From Hanleya hanleyi (lineage: Eukaryota; Mollusca; Polyplacophora; Lepidopleurida; Hanleyidae), in the NCBI GenBank assembly GCA_036873755.1, contig JAVTVY010057121.1:62001-126000 (forward strand): 64,000 bases of DNA, in the 5' to 3' direction. The translations under genes and the position numbers were made by a program. The notes under the pieces were generated by a model that saw nothing but the letters and a program-made list of their open reading frames with translations, ran no database searches and was not told the origin of the DNA. Numbering within the stretch: position 1 is the first letter of the stretch; each line of letters begins with the position of its first letter. Below, one piece after another: positions 12,201 through 23,054 of the stretch.

Positions 12201-12424
12201 TTTATCCCTGAACAGTATTGTTTTTTTCAAATGTCGTTTACTAGTGTAAGACGTTTCTCAGACATGCTTTGATTGTGTCTGTTCCTTAGAACACGCATGA
12301 TGATCAAACGGCCCCAGTCTCAGGTTAAGCGAAATTAGACACAAGTAACGAAACATAGCGGCAGATATCTTATACACTACGATCGTATCTGCCGAAAATA
12401 TACGATATTTATCAAAGAATCTGA

Positions 12425-12650
12425 GATACAAGCGTCTAGACCGTCATTCATTATTCAGCCGTCGTCCCTTAAAGAATTTCAGAGTCCATAATCCAAAGAT
12501 CTAATTCATATAACAGCATTAGCACCAACTTTAAAAAATAAATATAGTATACATAAAAATAGGCGAGTTTCCTACAAGACAGAAGCGGTCAACACTTTTT
12601 AAACCCGAAGACATCATGATGGTCCAAAAGTTTTAAATCCGTATCGCAGT
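12425..12650 (-). repeat. R1 retroelement 3'-end copy
   Basis: Reverse R1 tail starting ACAAGCGTCTAGACCGTCAT on the plus strand and reaching the AGACAGAAGCGGTCAACA inner block. Together with the adjacent reverse-oriented reverse transcriptase remnant (12889-13382) it appears to be the 3' end of one longer, decayed R1 copy. Confidence 0.65.
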
Positions 12651-12722
12651 TCAGTATTAATTCATGTATTAATCCATATGATTTCCCTTAAATTCGTTAT
12701 CTGAAGTACGATATATCTCAGC

Positions 12723-12880
12723 CACGCTTTGATTGTGCTTGTTTATATGAACAGCATGAGGATCTTGAAATACGTGGGTTCATACCGCCCCTAGCCCCGG
12801 GTTAAGCGGAATTAGACACAAGTTACGAAACGTTACGAAGTAGATCTTGCACACTTACATTCGTGTTTTGCTATCAGCAT
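12723..12880 (-). repeat. R1 3' untranslated segment
   Basis: It contains the CGCTTTGATTGTGCTTGT, CCCCTAGCCCCGGGTTAAGC and GAATTAGACACAAGTTACG blocks that also follow the reverse transcriptase remnant at 21430-21540. This links the short R1 tails to the reverse transcriptase region as one element. Confidence 0.55.
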
Positions 12881-12888
12881 GCGATTTT

Positions 12889-13382
12889 ATTTGAGAAATT
12901 TCGAGGGGAGACACTTGGTGGTATAGCCATCTTGTGTAACTCTCTGCAATAATATTTTGTCACGTTGATTAAAGTTGTTCCATTTTACACAGGATCTAGC
13001 AAATGTTACAATGCGAAACATGTATACGCCACATGCAGGTCCCGCTGGAATATTACTGCCCAGAAAGGGATAGTGTACGATGTCCAAGTCGTAGTTATCT
13101 CTGCTGTCGTAAAGTCGGCGAGAGAGAAATTCCGCTTCCGTTTTTTAGAGATACAGGTCTATATATGATGTGCCGTTTGGGCTATCTGTAGTTCCTTCAC
13201 TGCTTAATTTTTATAGCGATTATCTACAGTGAGAAGATCGTCTATATAGCGTCTGTGAATGAGAAGGAACGGGATTTGAAATGATCGCTATTGGGAAGGC
13301 ATCTGCATATAGCAAGAGAACAGATAGATATCAGCCAAAAGGGGTGCAACATTAGTACTCATTGGAATACCATTGGAGGCTT
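12889..13382 (-). pseudogene. Reverse transcriptase remnant of R1 (Penelope-like or related)
   Basis: On the minus strand the N-terminal part gives GIPM-TN-APLLAD followed by RRYIDDLLTVDNRY, the YxDD catalytic box of a reverse transcriptase. The 13087-12889 part gives YPFLGSNIPAGPACGVY and an F-A-R-S-C motif. Several in-frame stops and frame changes separate these pieces. The same motifs in the same order occur on the plus strand at 20700-21425. The motif set fits Penelope-like or a related non-LTR class, but I cannot place it further. Confidence 0.6.
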
Positions 13383-13639
13383 TTATTTTAGCTGTTCATG
13401 TGGACATCTTGAATGACATGACCACACGGCCCGGCTTGAGCGGTATTAGATAAAAATATTTCAGAGAGATGATGAACTAATTAACCGTTAGATAGAAACA
13501 ACGGCCCAAACGAGGGATTATTTATAGAATGCAAGTTCGAACAAATACCCGTGAGGGCCGACGCCGACCAAGTGTTTTATTCTTCACCATCATTACAAGT
13601 GACAAAACTAAAATGACAGTGATTTCTACAGAGGGCAGC

Positions 13640-13780
13640 ATCAACCCTATCTGGCCTGGGACATTCTTGGTATGTGCTATAGAATAGATTAATCAGTAGA
13701 CTATACTGTGAGGGCATGTGTCATTGTCAGTATGTCGGCACCTCTTTCCACTCCTCTTATATGCGTTGTAATTTTTACCT
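13640..13780 (+). repeat. Chimeric R3/R2 fragment
   Basis: It starts with an R3-like end (CAACCCTATCTGGCCTGGGA), which runs directly into the 3' half of R2 (GGTATGTGCTATAGAATAGA through TATGTCGGCACCTC to TATATGCGTTGTAA). It looks like two old insertions joined by deletion. Confidence 0.45.
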
Positions 13781-14082
13781 GTATATGGCGAGATTCTGCT
13801 GGTGGACATTTCGTCCCCGAGGCCCGGCCCCTCTACAGACCTTTTGGCCTTTGATATATGTTGGCTTTGTGGGAAGTTTATGCTGGGTCGACATCGGGCC
13901 TTACAGACTAGTCTTTTTCTGTTAAATGTTGTCATTTTCATCTGACGACGATACAGCTCACCAAACCCCAGTGTGCGAGTTGTCACAGCGACACAGCTCA
14001 CCAATTACCAATATACGAGTTGTCTGAGCGTTTTCATCGTAGCTCTCTAGATTTGTATCTAATACCGCTTATGTCGGTGCTA

Positions 14083-14285
14083 GGGGCCGTGTGGTCATCT
14101 CATCCAAGTTGCCACATGAACAGGTACAATAAAAGAGTACCTGAGATAAACACATATCACGAATCGTTAGATTCTTGGTATGTGCTTTAGAATAGGTTAA
14201 CCAGAAGACTACACTGTGTGGTCATGTGGCTCTGTCAGCATGTCGGCACTTCTTCTCACTTCCCTTATATGCGTTGTAATTTCGC
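14083..14285 (+). repeat. R2 repeat copy 1
   Basis: About 203 bp, matching 54098-54297 and 56009-56213. It opens with CTAGGGGCCGTGTGGTCATC and closes near CCTTATATGCGTTGTAAT. Its opening resembles the GGGGCCGTTTGATCATCATG segment in R1 untranslated sequence, so R2 may be the 3' tail of a sister retroelement family (inference). Confidence 0.6.
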
Positions 14286-14374
14286 ATCTCTTCAGGCATC
14301 CCCCCCCCCCCAACCCCGACCCGAAATATTTTTCTTACCCATTGAGCTAGGGGATGAAACTCAGATATTATTAA

Positions 14375-14739
14375 CCCTACCTGGGTGGGAGGGGGGCGCA
14401 CTTTCCTGTTGGTTTTTTGTTCGTATCTCCGGAACGGCAAACAATTGAGAGCTGAAACTCCGTGACTTTTTAGATTGTCATATTGGGGTCATTTTGATCC
14501 TATTTGGCCGTCCGAAAATGCTCTTTTTGAAAATGACGTCACAGGGACGTCATCATGGTGGCTATCTTGGATTTTGACATAGAGCTTGACCCAAAGAGCT
14601 TGACCCGAAGATGTAATGTGATAAGTTTCAGCCCGCTAACCTTAGCGATAGCGAAAGTAGGGGCACTTTCCGCCACCCCCCCCCCCCCCTCCATCCCCCA
14701 AGGCTGCGGTACACCCAAAATCGCCCAGGCCAGATAGGG
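14375..14739. mobile_element. R3 MITE (TTAA-type) copy 1
   Basis: A 365-bp element with inverted ends CCCTA...TAGGG, preceded by TTAA and followed by TTAG (one change from a TTAA duplication). It contains GGTGG-TATCTTGGATTTTGA and GACGTCA-GGGACGTCATCAT blocks also present at 47572-48093. TTAA duplications with CCC-initial ends are typical of piggyBac-type elements. There is no coding capacity, so it is non-autonomous. Confidence 0.5.
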
Positions 14740-14789
14740 TTAGTCAGATTTTTCTTAGCCTAGCTGAAACTTACCACACTAAACCCTTG

Positions 14790-15115
14790 GGCGAAGCTCT
14801 AATGTAAATTTTAAAAAAATATCCAAGATGGCCGCCACGATGATGTTTTTCAGATGATTTTTCGAATTTTTATTTATTTGTTTGCAGAAACAGCATGATA
14901 AATTAGTAAGTAATATCGTGATGTGAAATAAAATAGCTTTTGTCCACTTTCTCGCAGAAGAGCAGAAATTTGAAAAAAAGAAAATGACGAAAACATGACT
15001 TTTGTGGTACCCCACGCCATTTTGAATTCACCCGTGATCCTCTGCTCGGGGGTTATGCTAATTGGCTCAAAATGACCCAAATATGATAAACTACAAAGTC
15101 ATGGGAAGTGCCAGA
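14790..15115 (-). repeat. Inverted R3 internal fragment
   Basis: It is reverse complementary in block order to about 47640-47900 of the larger R3 copy (CATGATAAATTAGTAAGTAAT, GTGATGTGAAATAAAATAG, CATTTTGAATTCACCCGTGA, ACAAAGTCATGG). It is placed tail-to-tail with the element at 14375-14739, giving an inverted pair of R3 sequences. Confidence 0.5.
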
Positions 15116-15480
15116 AAGTTCGGTTCGATATCACTACACTAAATTCGGCATAAACTGTTTGTCTCGAGGTTCTCATTTCATCCTTATGGTTATTGGAACG
15201 GTGCTCGGTACCCAATTAAGAAAATCTTTGCGCAGATTTACAATCCTTTCCATTCAATGTGTCCATCCATGGTAGACTGCTACAAGTAACAGCTGCTATA
15301 CAACTCTAACCTCCGACAGCCTTGTTGTGAATCAATGTTCCAAACCTGTAATTGTAACACGAATAGAAACGCAATAGCTAGTCATTTGCACAATATTGCA
15401 GTAGTCATGCGCCTATTCCGACAAAGTCTACATCGACTATAAGATAACGTACATGTGTTTCTGGTGCAGGACCTCATCTT
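15116..15480 (-). repeat. Dispersed decayed repeat, family G (copy 1)
   Basis: It shares a run of diverged blocks with 41090-41490 (for example TTCCNTTCAAT-TGTC-ATCC-TGGTAG, and ATGCG-CTATTCC-CAAA). Read on the minus strand the second copy has a short open frame with VDFVGIGA-like versus FAGIDAWLP similarity, so a coding ancestor is possible. The family is not recognised. Confidence 0.35.
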
Positions 15481-15884
15481 CGTCTCCCACCAAGTTAGTA
15501 CAGACCTCAGATCAGACATTGTTTTACGACGCTGTTGTTCTAACACAATAGCGGTACGCTGAAAATATCGATTTCAGCGCAAGGAGGTGAAAATGAGAGA
15601 GAAGGCTTCTCGTGATTCAAATTCTGTACACTGTTGAGTATTATATTTCCAAAGTTTTTTAGGGTTAGCAGTTTACTAAGTCAAACATTGATCATGATTG
15701 TTAACAATGCAAAATGACGTATCATCGGGGCTAGCGAAATTGAGGTGGTTCCTACCTAAAACCTTTGTCCGGTAACCGACCCTATTTTTTAGCTGTGGGT
15801 AGCTGGTATGTTGACCAGTAGTAAAACGTAAAAACAACTGATAGTCTCCGATCTAGATTTTGTTGTACGTAGCCGCGAATCACC

Positions 15885-16250
15885 ATGTCAACCGTTTTTT
15901 TTGCCGAAATCATGAAAAATCAGTTTTCAGCACAACAAGGCAAGGAAGTCAAAGCATATGGAACTATATCTACAGTTATTGTTTATTTATACAGAGAAAT
16001 TTCAACGGATCTTAGAAACACCGTAAAGTTGGATATAAATGCATTAATTTTATATGAATTATACATTTCATCGAACTGTATGGCGCTGGAAATCACATTT
16101 TCAGACTATGAAACCATCTCCCAAATCGGAAATCATCCGATGACCTATGCTGATATTTTAAACACTGCTTCCCCATCATGTGATCTTTTTATTAATCAAA
16201 TAAATAAAAAGTTTTTTTCTAAGAAGCTTCGAGTGACCCTATCTCCATAG
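15885..16250 (+). CDS. Unrecognised 121-residue open frame
   Basis: It starts at a true ATG and runs 121 codons to TAG. The product has mixed polar composition, no clear signal peptide or membrane segment, and a lysine-rich C-terminal tail. I recognise no domain. It is one of the longest ATG-initiated frames outside the large transposon, but it has no supporting splice sites or homology inside the window and may be a chance frame in AT-rich sequence. Confidence 0.2.
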   Translation: MSTVFFAEIMKNQFSAQQGKEVKAYGTISTVIVYLYREISTDLRNTVKLDINALILYELYISSNCMALEITFSDYETISQIGNHPMTYADILNTASPSCDLFINQINKKFFSKKLRVTLSP

Positions 16251-16703
16251 TTTTCTAGTATTTTCGACGTCATTACCTCCACTGGTAACGTCTCTTATCA
16301 GAAAAGACGATATATGACGTTGGAAGAGGTATTACAGGGGAAATAACCTTGGGTAATGACGTCGTCAACGTTGTTTGAGGCATAAATCACCTTAAGCACA
16401 ATGTACAAAACGTACAGTTCCAGGGCTTATGTTGCAATCAGCGAGAGAAATTTATTAAATCGAACTTGAGAGACTGGAATTGAATAGCCCTATCAAACCA
16501 GGCTAATGATAATCTAAGCTAATGTTGATTGAACGCATCACATTTTAAAAAGGATCTAGCAAATGCTAATATCGCTATATCCAGAACATCCTGGAATACT
16601 ATCCATATATTATTTTCTTCAATTTCGGCACGAGGGTAAAGCCATTTTTATTCCTGTTGAATGAAGGTCTGTAAAACGGGATTAACAGTTCATAACGGAC
16701 GGA

Positions 16704-16880
16704 ATTACAAGCGTCTGGTCCGTCATTCATAATTCAGCCGTCGTCCATTAGAGAATATCCGCGTCCATAATCCAAAGACCTTTTCCATATTCCATATAAC
16801 AGTATTAGCACCAAATTCAAAAAGACAATCATAGTATACATACACATAGGCTTGTTTCCTGCAAGAGAGAAGTACCCAAG
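16704..16880 (-). repeat. R1 retroelement 3'-end copy
   Basis: Reverse R1 tail, starting ACAAGCGTCTGGTCCGTCAT on the plus strand, with CGTCGTCC, CCGCGTCCATAATCCAAAGA, the GCACCAAATTC block and the GCAAGAGAGAAGT inner block. It is nearly the same as 5431-5620, implying two relatively recent insertions from one source. Confidence 0.7.
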
Positions 16881-17699
16881 TGCTGCTGTTACCATTGTAT
16901 GTTTTACATAGATTCCATATTCCACCCAACCAGAGACCCTAAAGGCACAACATGGTGGGTGTTCCGTGAAATTGTCGATAAAGGTATTAAATACGTTACA
17001 GTCATCTGCATATCTCACAGTGTATTAATTTATGTGAGGATATTAGCAAAACCTGACAGTAAACATTTGTGTGTCATTGACAACACAGTTTGATGTACAC
17101 TGATGTATGCTATATCTTGTCTTAATTCGCGAAACATAAGTACACTTATTCAAATAGGAAAGGCCTGTTGGGAATATTATGTGCTCCTCGGATAGATAGT
17201 GTTGTCAGTAAATATAAAGTCTATATCTTAACTTGCATGCTGAAATACCCGTATGTTACATGTTAGATCGTATTAGCTGTGAATCGCATTGCCGTTTTTC
17301 CTCATTCGAAGATAACTCTCCCCTTTGCCTTTAACAGAAAAAAACTCAGATTCGCTTCCCAAATCGATTTGCTGCAAGGAAACTGCAGTGCTAGCACCGG
17401 ACTAGCCGTCTGTCGCTTCGAGGTGAAAATACTCTGGTATAAGGTAACATCAAACAAATATTGTATCCAGAATTGATCGATCGCTTGTTACACTGAAGCC
17501 TTATTAACATCTAGGCTGGATGAAACTCGATAACTCGGACGTTAATTTTAGGCTATAAGCATTCATATGAATGCTTGTTTATACATCACTTTGTTGCGCT
17601 TCATGCGTGCCTGGATAAACAAATCACATCAGCAAATTGTTGATTTGAGATGAAGTATTGAATGGAAAATGTTCTTCATTTCCTTAACGCGAAAACAAA

Positions 17700-18130
17700 A
17701 CACTGACGTTCATTATTTGACAAAAGATTCACTTACATAGTGCCTGTCTGCAGGAGTTGTTCTAAATTTGGCTTGATCCTCTGGAAATAAGAAACGTCCT
17801 GATAATGCTACATTTAATAATGAACAAGCATCCTTCGTAAACACTATATAAAGCTTGAGTGAAGAAACCATTCGCTGTTACGCTACAAAGGCTTTATAAA
17901 TGTTACTTATCAGCTTTCCGGAATGTAACGAATGTTTCATACTTCTATCCTATTAGGATTTCCAAAGGTCACCGAGTATCCAGTTCAGAACAGCTCATTA
18001 TTTTCTGAACAATTTCATGTGAACTGAACAAAAACTGGTGCGGCAGGCATCCACGCCAAATTCTACTCACAACTCACGAATACAGTTTGTTGTTGTTGGG
18101 TGCTCTATGGATTATGCAAACTTTCTCAAG
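17700..18130 (-). repeat. Dispersed decayed repeat, family H (copy 1)
   Basis: It is homologous over about 400 bp to 41815-42220. Shared blocks on the plus strand include GGAAATAAGAAAC-TCCTGATA, ATATAAAGCTT or ATATCAAGCTT, TTATTTTCTGAAC-ATTTC and GAACTGAACA. It contains the exon-like unit at 17737-17780. The two copies probably derive from a duplicated gene segment rather than a transposon, since I see no termini. Confidence 0.4.
17737..17780 (-). CDS. Small exon-like unit
   Basis: On the minus strand a TTTCTTATTTCCAG acceptor is followed by 44 nt encoding DQAKFRTTPADRHY and then a strong GTAAGTG donor. The paralogous repeat at 41816-41849 has the same TTTCTTATTTCCAG acceptor, the same D-Q-A start and a weaker donor. 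Conservation of splice signals in both copies suggests a real exon in an ancestral gene. It enters in phase 1, which is compatible with the donor of the leader exon at 9364-9499, but that exon lies downstream of it on this strand, so it belongs to another copy. Confidence 0.35.
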
Positions 18131-18479
18131 GCAGTAAGTTAAATATAACACATCAATAATGAATTCATGGAAATGTCAACAGTTGCCATATGACTTACGT
18201 GTATGATGCCCTTGTGGCAAGAAAAATGATTAAACAGTAGTAATCAAATAAGTTTTGTTTATAGCGAAAGAGAAGGTGTTTCTTATGGCGTCATCATCAC
18301 TTCATTTTCATTTCGATTTTCATTGGGCAAGTGATCAATATAAGATACAGTCTGAGGATATATTGTCCACTTGCCAAGACTCGACATATTGGGTGATAGC
18401 TAAAGCTTTTTACCGAATTAGTTTCATGGTAAATGCGCTAAACCTGTTACTGTTATTGCCTATGGATAAAGCTGATTCA

Positions 18480-18880
18480 CATATAGACAATGACATTGAC
18501 GCTCATGTGAACAGTAACAGTTCATTTCCGATACACCCTAACGGCTGCGGTCCTGCCTTTTTCCAGTAAATAAACGGGATAAATATACTGATCTGGGTGG
18601 ATTGCAATGTTGTAGTTGCCCGCGTCGCCCAAGGTAATATCAATTCCATTTGACAAATTGTTTTTCTGAATATAATGAAGAATGCGAGTAATCATCCCCA
18701 ACACGTGATATTGCACTTGTTGAATTATTTAGCTGATGGACCCAGAATCTGGCCACAGCGTTCAATAAATATATATAATGGGGTTTGCAAAGCTGCATAT
18801 CCAATGAAACGACTGACCATATATCCAAAGTTTACACCGCAAATGCTGATGGGACGCAAATAACCATTTAGTTTCTCCTG
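18480..18880 (-). repeat. Dispersed decayed repeat, family F (copy 2)
   Basis: The longest F copy along with 49690-50080. On the minus strand the pair share an N-G-x-L...S-x-x-x-S motif region, YIFIE or RIFIE, and LSNGI-ITLG followed by YN-AIH. Frames change several times, so it is broken. The alignable order of peptide blocks indicates an ancestral coding exon of unknown family. Confidence 0.4.
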
Positions 18881-19950
18881 CCAGGGAAGTAGATCTACTG
18901 GAGAATGTGATCGTGGATGCTCTCTCTCAATCGTATGGTGTACTATATACAAGAAAGCGGATTACTATGTATACTAAAGCATCGACATCAATGAATATAT
19001 GCTCGTTTTTTCATTCTTATTTTCTGCCTGTCTAGAATTGTGGTTTATCGTTAAAGTTCCGACGATTCACACAGAAATTCTGTTCGCGGACGACGGTCTA
19101 ATACTGAATGTCGAATCTGACGCCCATAACGAAATAGGGGCATATAACCCCTCAGTATTAAACATATTTGCATTGCAATAGTCCAATTGCTCTTATTAAC
19201 TCATGTGGCCGTATCCTCGTTTTCCAGCCAAATTCTCAAAAGCACGGCATCAGAGATCTCACGCTTGTGACGAAATTGTGACATGCAACTGCTCGGTATT
19301 AAAACATAGTATCTCAGTCCACGGTTAATCATACCTATCAATTATCACAGAGGAGTCGTCATCCTGTGTGTCTTCCTCTGGAATTCTCGGCTACATAATA
19401 CAGAACGGATAACAACACATTAGATATTGGATGATCCCACCAGCGGTTGGACCGGTTAGATTACTTGTCACTGTGTAAACGTTAGACGGCAAGATGAAAT
19501 AGTTGATACCATGGTAATGTCATAGATAAACGAAAGACGTACGCAGATACATACTTGTCGACAACAATACCTTAGGTTAAACAGCGAGTTAAAAATTTGT
19601 TACAGGATTGTGTGTTACTCTTTCTCCCATTGGACCATTCGCCGGCACGCGTATCCACATGAGATTTCTCGATTCTCTATACTATAACACCTCATCATAT
19701 GGAACCGTAAAAGTGACACGCAATTGTTTTAAAAATTATCTCGTGATCTCGACCTCTCTGTTATGTCCTAATCTCGAGTTTAGAGTTCTCGTTTAGCATG
19801 TTCATTCATGTGAAGACGTTTAGTTTATCCATCAACAACTCTTTTTTTCTCTCTCTTCTGATTCTATATGATTTGCTTGCTTCTGATTTTTCGTCCGTGT
19901 AATCTTCACTCAGGTGAAAGAGAATACAATGTTCACCAAAAAGACAATAA
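18881..19950. other. No gene recognised
   Basis: A GCGGACGACGGTCTAATACTG segment at about 19083-19125 resembles the extreme end of R1. Otherwise I see no supported exon or repeat. Confidence 0.3.
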
Positions 19951-19954
19951 AATA

Positions 19955-20150
19955 TGTTCCACCTGGGTGAAAATTGTTTTTCACCTGGGTGAAAATTGTT
20001 TTCCTCCTGGGTGAAAGTTGTTTTCAAACTATATGAAAATTGTTTTCCACCTCTGTAAAAACTGTTTTAAACCAAGTGAAAGTTAGTGTCCACCTGGGTG
20101 AAAGTTATTTTCCACCTGGATGAAAATTAATTTCCACACGATCGAAAACT
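19955..20150. repeat. Tandem repeat, about 22-24 bp unit (CACCTGGGTGAAAATTGTTTT)
   Basis: Roughly eight degenerate units of CACCTGGGTGAAA(A/G)TTGTTTTC type follow each other. The central units are nearly identical and outer ones decay (CTCTGTAAAAACTG, CAAGTGAAAGTTAG). It is a minisatellite. The core CACCTGGGTG is itself partly palindromic and contains an E-box-like CACCTG. Confidence 0.75.
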
Positions 20151-20389
20151 CAGGAGGGAGAAAGTGTCCTCCATGGTGCAACCCTACTATACATTGCCTA
20201 CATTTTACACGCCGTTGATCTGCTTTGAAATAAAGATCATGTTGTTGAGGGATAAACTAAAGGTCTTCACACGAATGAACATGCTAAATGAGAACTATAT
20301 ATCTGCAGCGATACACAGCTGGTTATTACCGTACCCCAAGACAGACATAGATGTCCGTGAAGAAAATGGAGGATTCTTCTGGTGATTCT

Positions 20390-20670
20390 GTTGGTCAATT
20401 ATCTCGAGAGCACGAGATAATAAAGATGTCGAGATCACGACATTACAAGGATGTCGCGATAGCGATATAACAAAGATGTCGAGATCACGAATTATCTTGT
20501 GATCACGAGATAATTCTCAATTCCTATTGGTCCGTTATCTCGAGATCACGATATAAACAAAGATGTCGAGATCACGAGATAATTATGTCGAGATCGCGAG
20601 ATAACAAAGATCTCGAGCTCACGACATAACAAAGATGTCGAGATCACGAGATCATTTTAAAAAAAAAATT
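20390..20670. repeat. Tandem repeat of TCGAGATCACGAGATAACAAAGATG
   Basis: A 24-25 bp degenerate minisatellite in which GTCGAGATCACGA and its partial palindrome (TCTCGTGATC, ATCTCGAGAT) alternate. Because the unit is partly self-complementary the array also forms local inverted repeats. It ends in an A-run next to the R1 reverse transcriptase copy. Confidence 0.75.
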
Positions 20671-20699
20671 GCGTGTCACTTTTACGGCTCCATATCATC

Positions 20700-21425
20700 A
20701 GGACCTTATTGACCGTCTAAGTTCATTAATAGTATCTGTGTTCAAGAAAAATGATCGTAGATATGTTAATGTTGGAAGCCATAAAGCATTCTTTAGCTTT
20801 ACTACATATAAGAGATATCTTTCATGGGATGTTTGTTTATAGAGTTGCTTGAATTTCTTATTAAAAATATCTATGTGAAATTTGGCAACACAATATATCA
20901 ACAGCATATAGATATTCAAATTGGTACTAATTGTGCACCCCTGTTGGCTGACCTGTATCTGTTCTCTTATGAATATGACTATATGCAGGCGCTTTCAAAA
21001 ACCGATCCACTCAAAGCCCGTTCTTTTTCATTCACCAAACGCTATGTAGGCGATCTTCTTGCTGTAGATAATCGCTATATAAATGACGCAGTGAAGGATA
21101 TGTATCCACCTTCACTGGATTTGAAGGAACTACAGATAGCCCTACAGGCACATCATATTTAAATCTATATCACTATAAAAATGAAGCGGGCATTCTCTCT
21201 CGTCGACTTTATGACAAGAGAGATGCTTACAATTTCGAGATCGTTAACTATCCCTTTCTGGACCGTAATATTCCAGTGGGACCTGCATATGGCATATACA
21301 TATCTCGCCTCGTAGCATTTGCTAGATCATGTGTTAAATGTGACGATTTTAATCAACGTCACAAAAAAAAATTCCAGAAACTTGTAAAACAGGTCTATAC
21401 CACAGAGCGCCTCCACTCAAAGTTT
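20700..21425 (+). pseudogene. Reverse transcriptase remnant of R1 (largest copy)
   Basis: Reading on the plus strand gives an upstream block (SHKAFFSFTTYKRYLSWD), then IQIGTNCAPLLADLYLFSYE and FTKRYVGDLLAVDNRY. After a frame change comes YPFLDRNIPVGPAYGIYISR and an F-A-R-S-C motif. These are the ordered motifs of a reverse transcriptase palm and thumb. The catalytic YxDD box here reads Y-V-G-D, so the first aspartate is lost, and there are at least two frame changes: a dead copy. The family assignment (Penelope-like or another non-LTR type) is tentative. The reverse-oriented relative is at 12889-13382. Confidence 0.65.
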
Positions 21426-21825
21426 CTCTGATAGCAAAAGATCTATGGCGTTACGTTTCGTAACTTGTGTCTAATTCCGCTTTACCCGAGGCTAGGGACA
21501 TGGTGCTCATATGAACAGTCATAATCAAAGCGTGACTGAGATACATCATTCGTGATGTCATCATCATGACGACTTTACAACGATTATTATGGATTAAGAA
21601 TTCTGATCAGCGATACGGATTTGATATTTTTGGAACATCATGATGTCTTGCCGGCATCACTGAAAACTGTTGACCGCTTCTCTCTTGCAGGAAACTTGCC
21701 TATGTTTATGTATACTACGATTGTCTTTTTGAATTTGGTGCTAATACTGTTATATGGGATACGGAATAGGTCTTTGGATTTTGGACGCGGATATTCTTTA
21801 ATGGACGACGGCTGATTGATAATTT
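21426..21825 (+). repeat. R1 3' untranslated region and tail, continuous with reverse transcriptase
   Basis: It directly follows the reverse transcriptase remnant. It contains the GTTACGTTTCGTAACTTGTG, CCGAGGCTAGGGAC and CAAAGCGTGACTGAGATA blocks, then the complete tail with CTTGCCTATGTTTATGTATA and GGACGACGGCTG. This is the copy that shows the many short R1 fragments in the window are the 3' end of a reverse-transcriptase element. Confidence 0.7.
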
Positions 21826-22120
21826 TCCATATTGACTCCAACTGGGATCCATAAATATGATATATAGATACTGACTCAGTGAGACGTATTCGTCTACTCA
21901 GTGTATAAATATAGACGCTAGGCTGGACGTGGTTTACACTATGGCTTACAGCAGGCTCGAGATCGTAGAAAAGCCAAATGTACAATTATAGTCATCTCGT
22001 ATAGGTCAGTGTGTTTTGTGGACCTGAGAGACCAATATACCTCGACCTCGGCGCATATTGTTCTCCCAGTTCCAAACCAACAGACTTTTATTGTATAGTA
22101 CAAATCCATACTGTCATTAG

Positions 22121-22198
22121 GTCTTTGGATTATGGGCACGGACATTCTTTAATGGACGACGGATGAAATATGAATGACGGACTAGACGCTTGTAATTG
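22121..22198 (+). repeat. R1 extreme 3'-end copy
   Basis: Only the last 78 bp of R1, from AGGTCTTTGGATTATGGGCA through GACGACGGATG to GACTAGACGCTTGTAATT. It is the shortest clear insertion, with an abrupt inner edge. Confidence 0.65.
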
Positions 22199-23046
22199 GA
22201 AATTGCGACTTGGAGGGCAATTCCTGAGGGGGTTGTTCATATACGTTTTATAAGTCTGTTGTCGCATAAGTTACTTTAATTAAACGCAACATTAAAAGGG
22301 TGGTGGAAAATGATGCCGGCGTACTGACAGGAAGGCTTATGACCCCACAGACAAATATTCTGCCGTCATATGACAAAAAGAAACAAGTGACATTTGGTAA
22401 AAAATGAGATATCTATTTGGTTGAACAGAGAGAAGTAAGTCACACATGCTGGCATAACCAGTGGTGAATACGCTTTCCTTTTCGGCTGTAATGAAATGAC
22501 AAAAGGAAGCAAGGCGTCACATTCCCTTGGATTTCAGATACAAAAGGGAGCAAGTCATCGTTTGTTACTTGCTTGCTTTTGTCATATGACGGCAGTATAG
22601 TGATTACAAGAACCAAAAGTGACCCCTGTGATGATTTGTATCCTAGCCAAGATTTGTACTTAGCCAAGTAGCTCCGAATTAATGCCACTATGTCACCCCC
22701 ACCTTGTGGCCGTCTAGTTAAGTTTCTTCGGTGACATAGTTTTCTATGCTATGATATATTGGGAAAAATGGAGATATTTCCGAGGACATATATCTTGTAC
22801 TGCGACGCAGTGGATCAGCACGATCATTTGTAACTGCCACAAGCCATTACGGTGCCAGGTGGTGGAGAACCAACATCATCTGCGGTACAATAGGCTGGCA
22901 GGAGCTGAGTTTTATATATGCTATTAAAGTTTCTGTCCTGGTGGAACAAGACAATGTTACAGTTGTTATCGTTATTTATGTTCTAGTTATATTGTGTTCA
23001 TCTACAGCTGTGACTGTGTGTTATAAAATATAACAATAAAACGTTT
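22199..23046. other. No gene recognised
   Basis: Left flank of the large transposon. I see repeated similar motifs around TCATATGACAAAAG (22360-22600, both orientations), suggesting an old decayed inverted repeat, but no named feature. Confidence 0.3.
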
Positions 23047-23054
23047 GTGCAAGT
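23047..23054. repeat. 8-bp target-site duplication, left
   Basis: GTGCAAGT immediately precedes the left terminal inverted repeat and is repeated exactly at 38095-38102 after the right one. Eight base pairs is the known duplication length for the P superfamily; hAT elements also make 8 bp. Confidence 0.85.
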
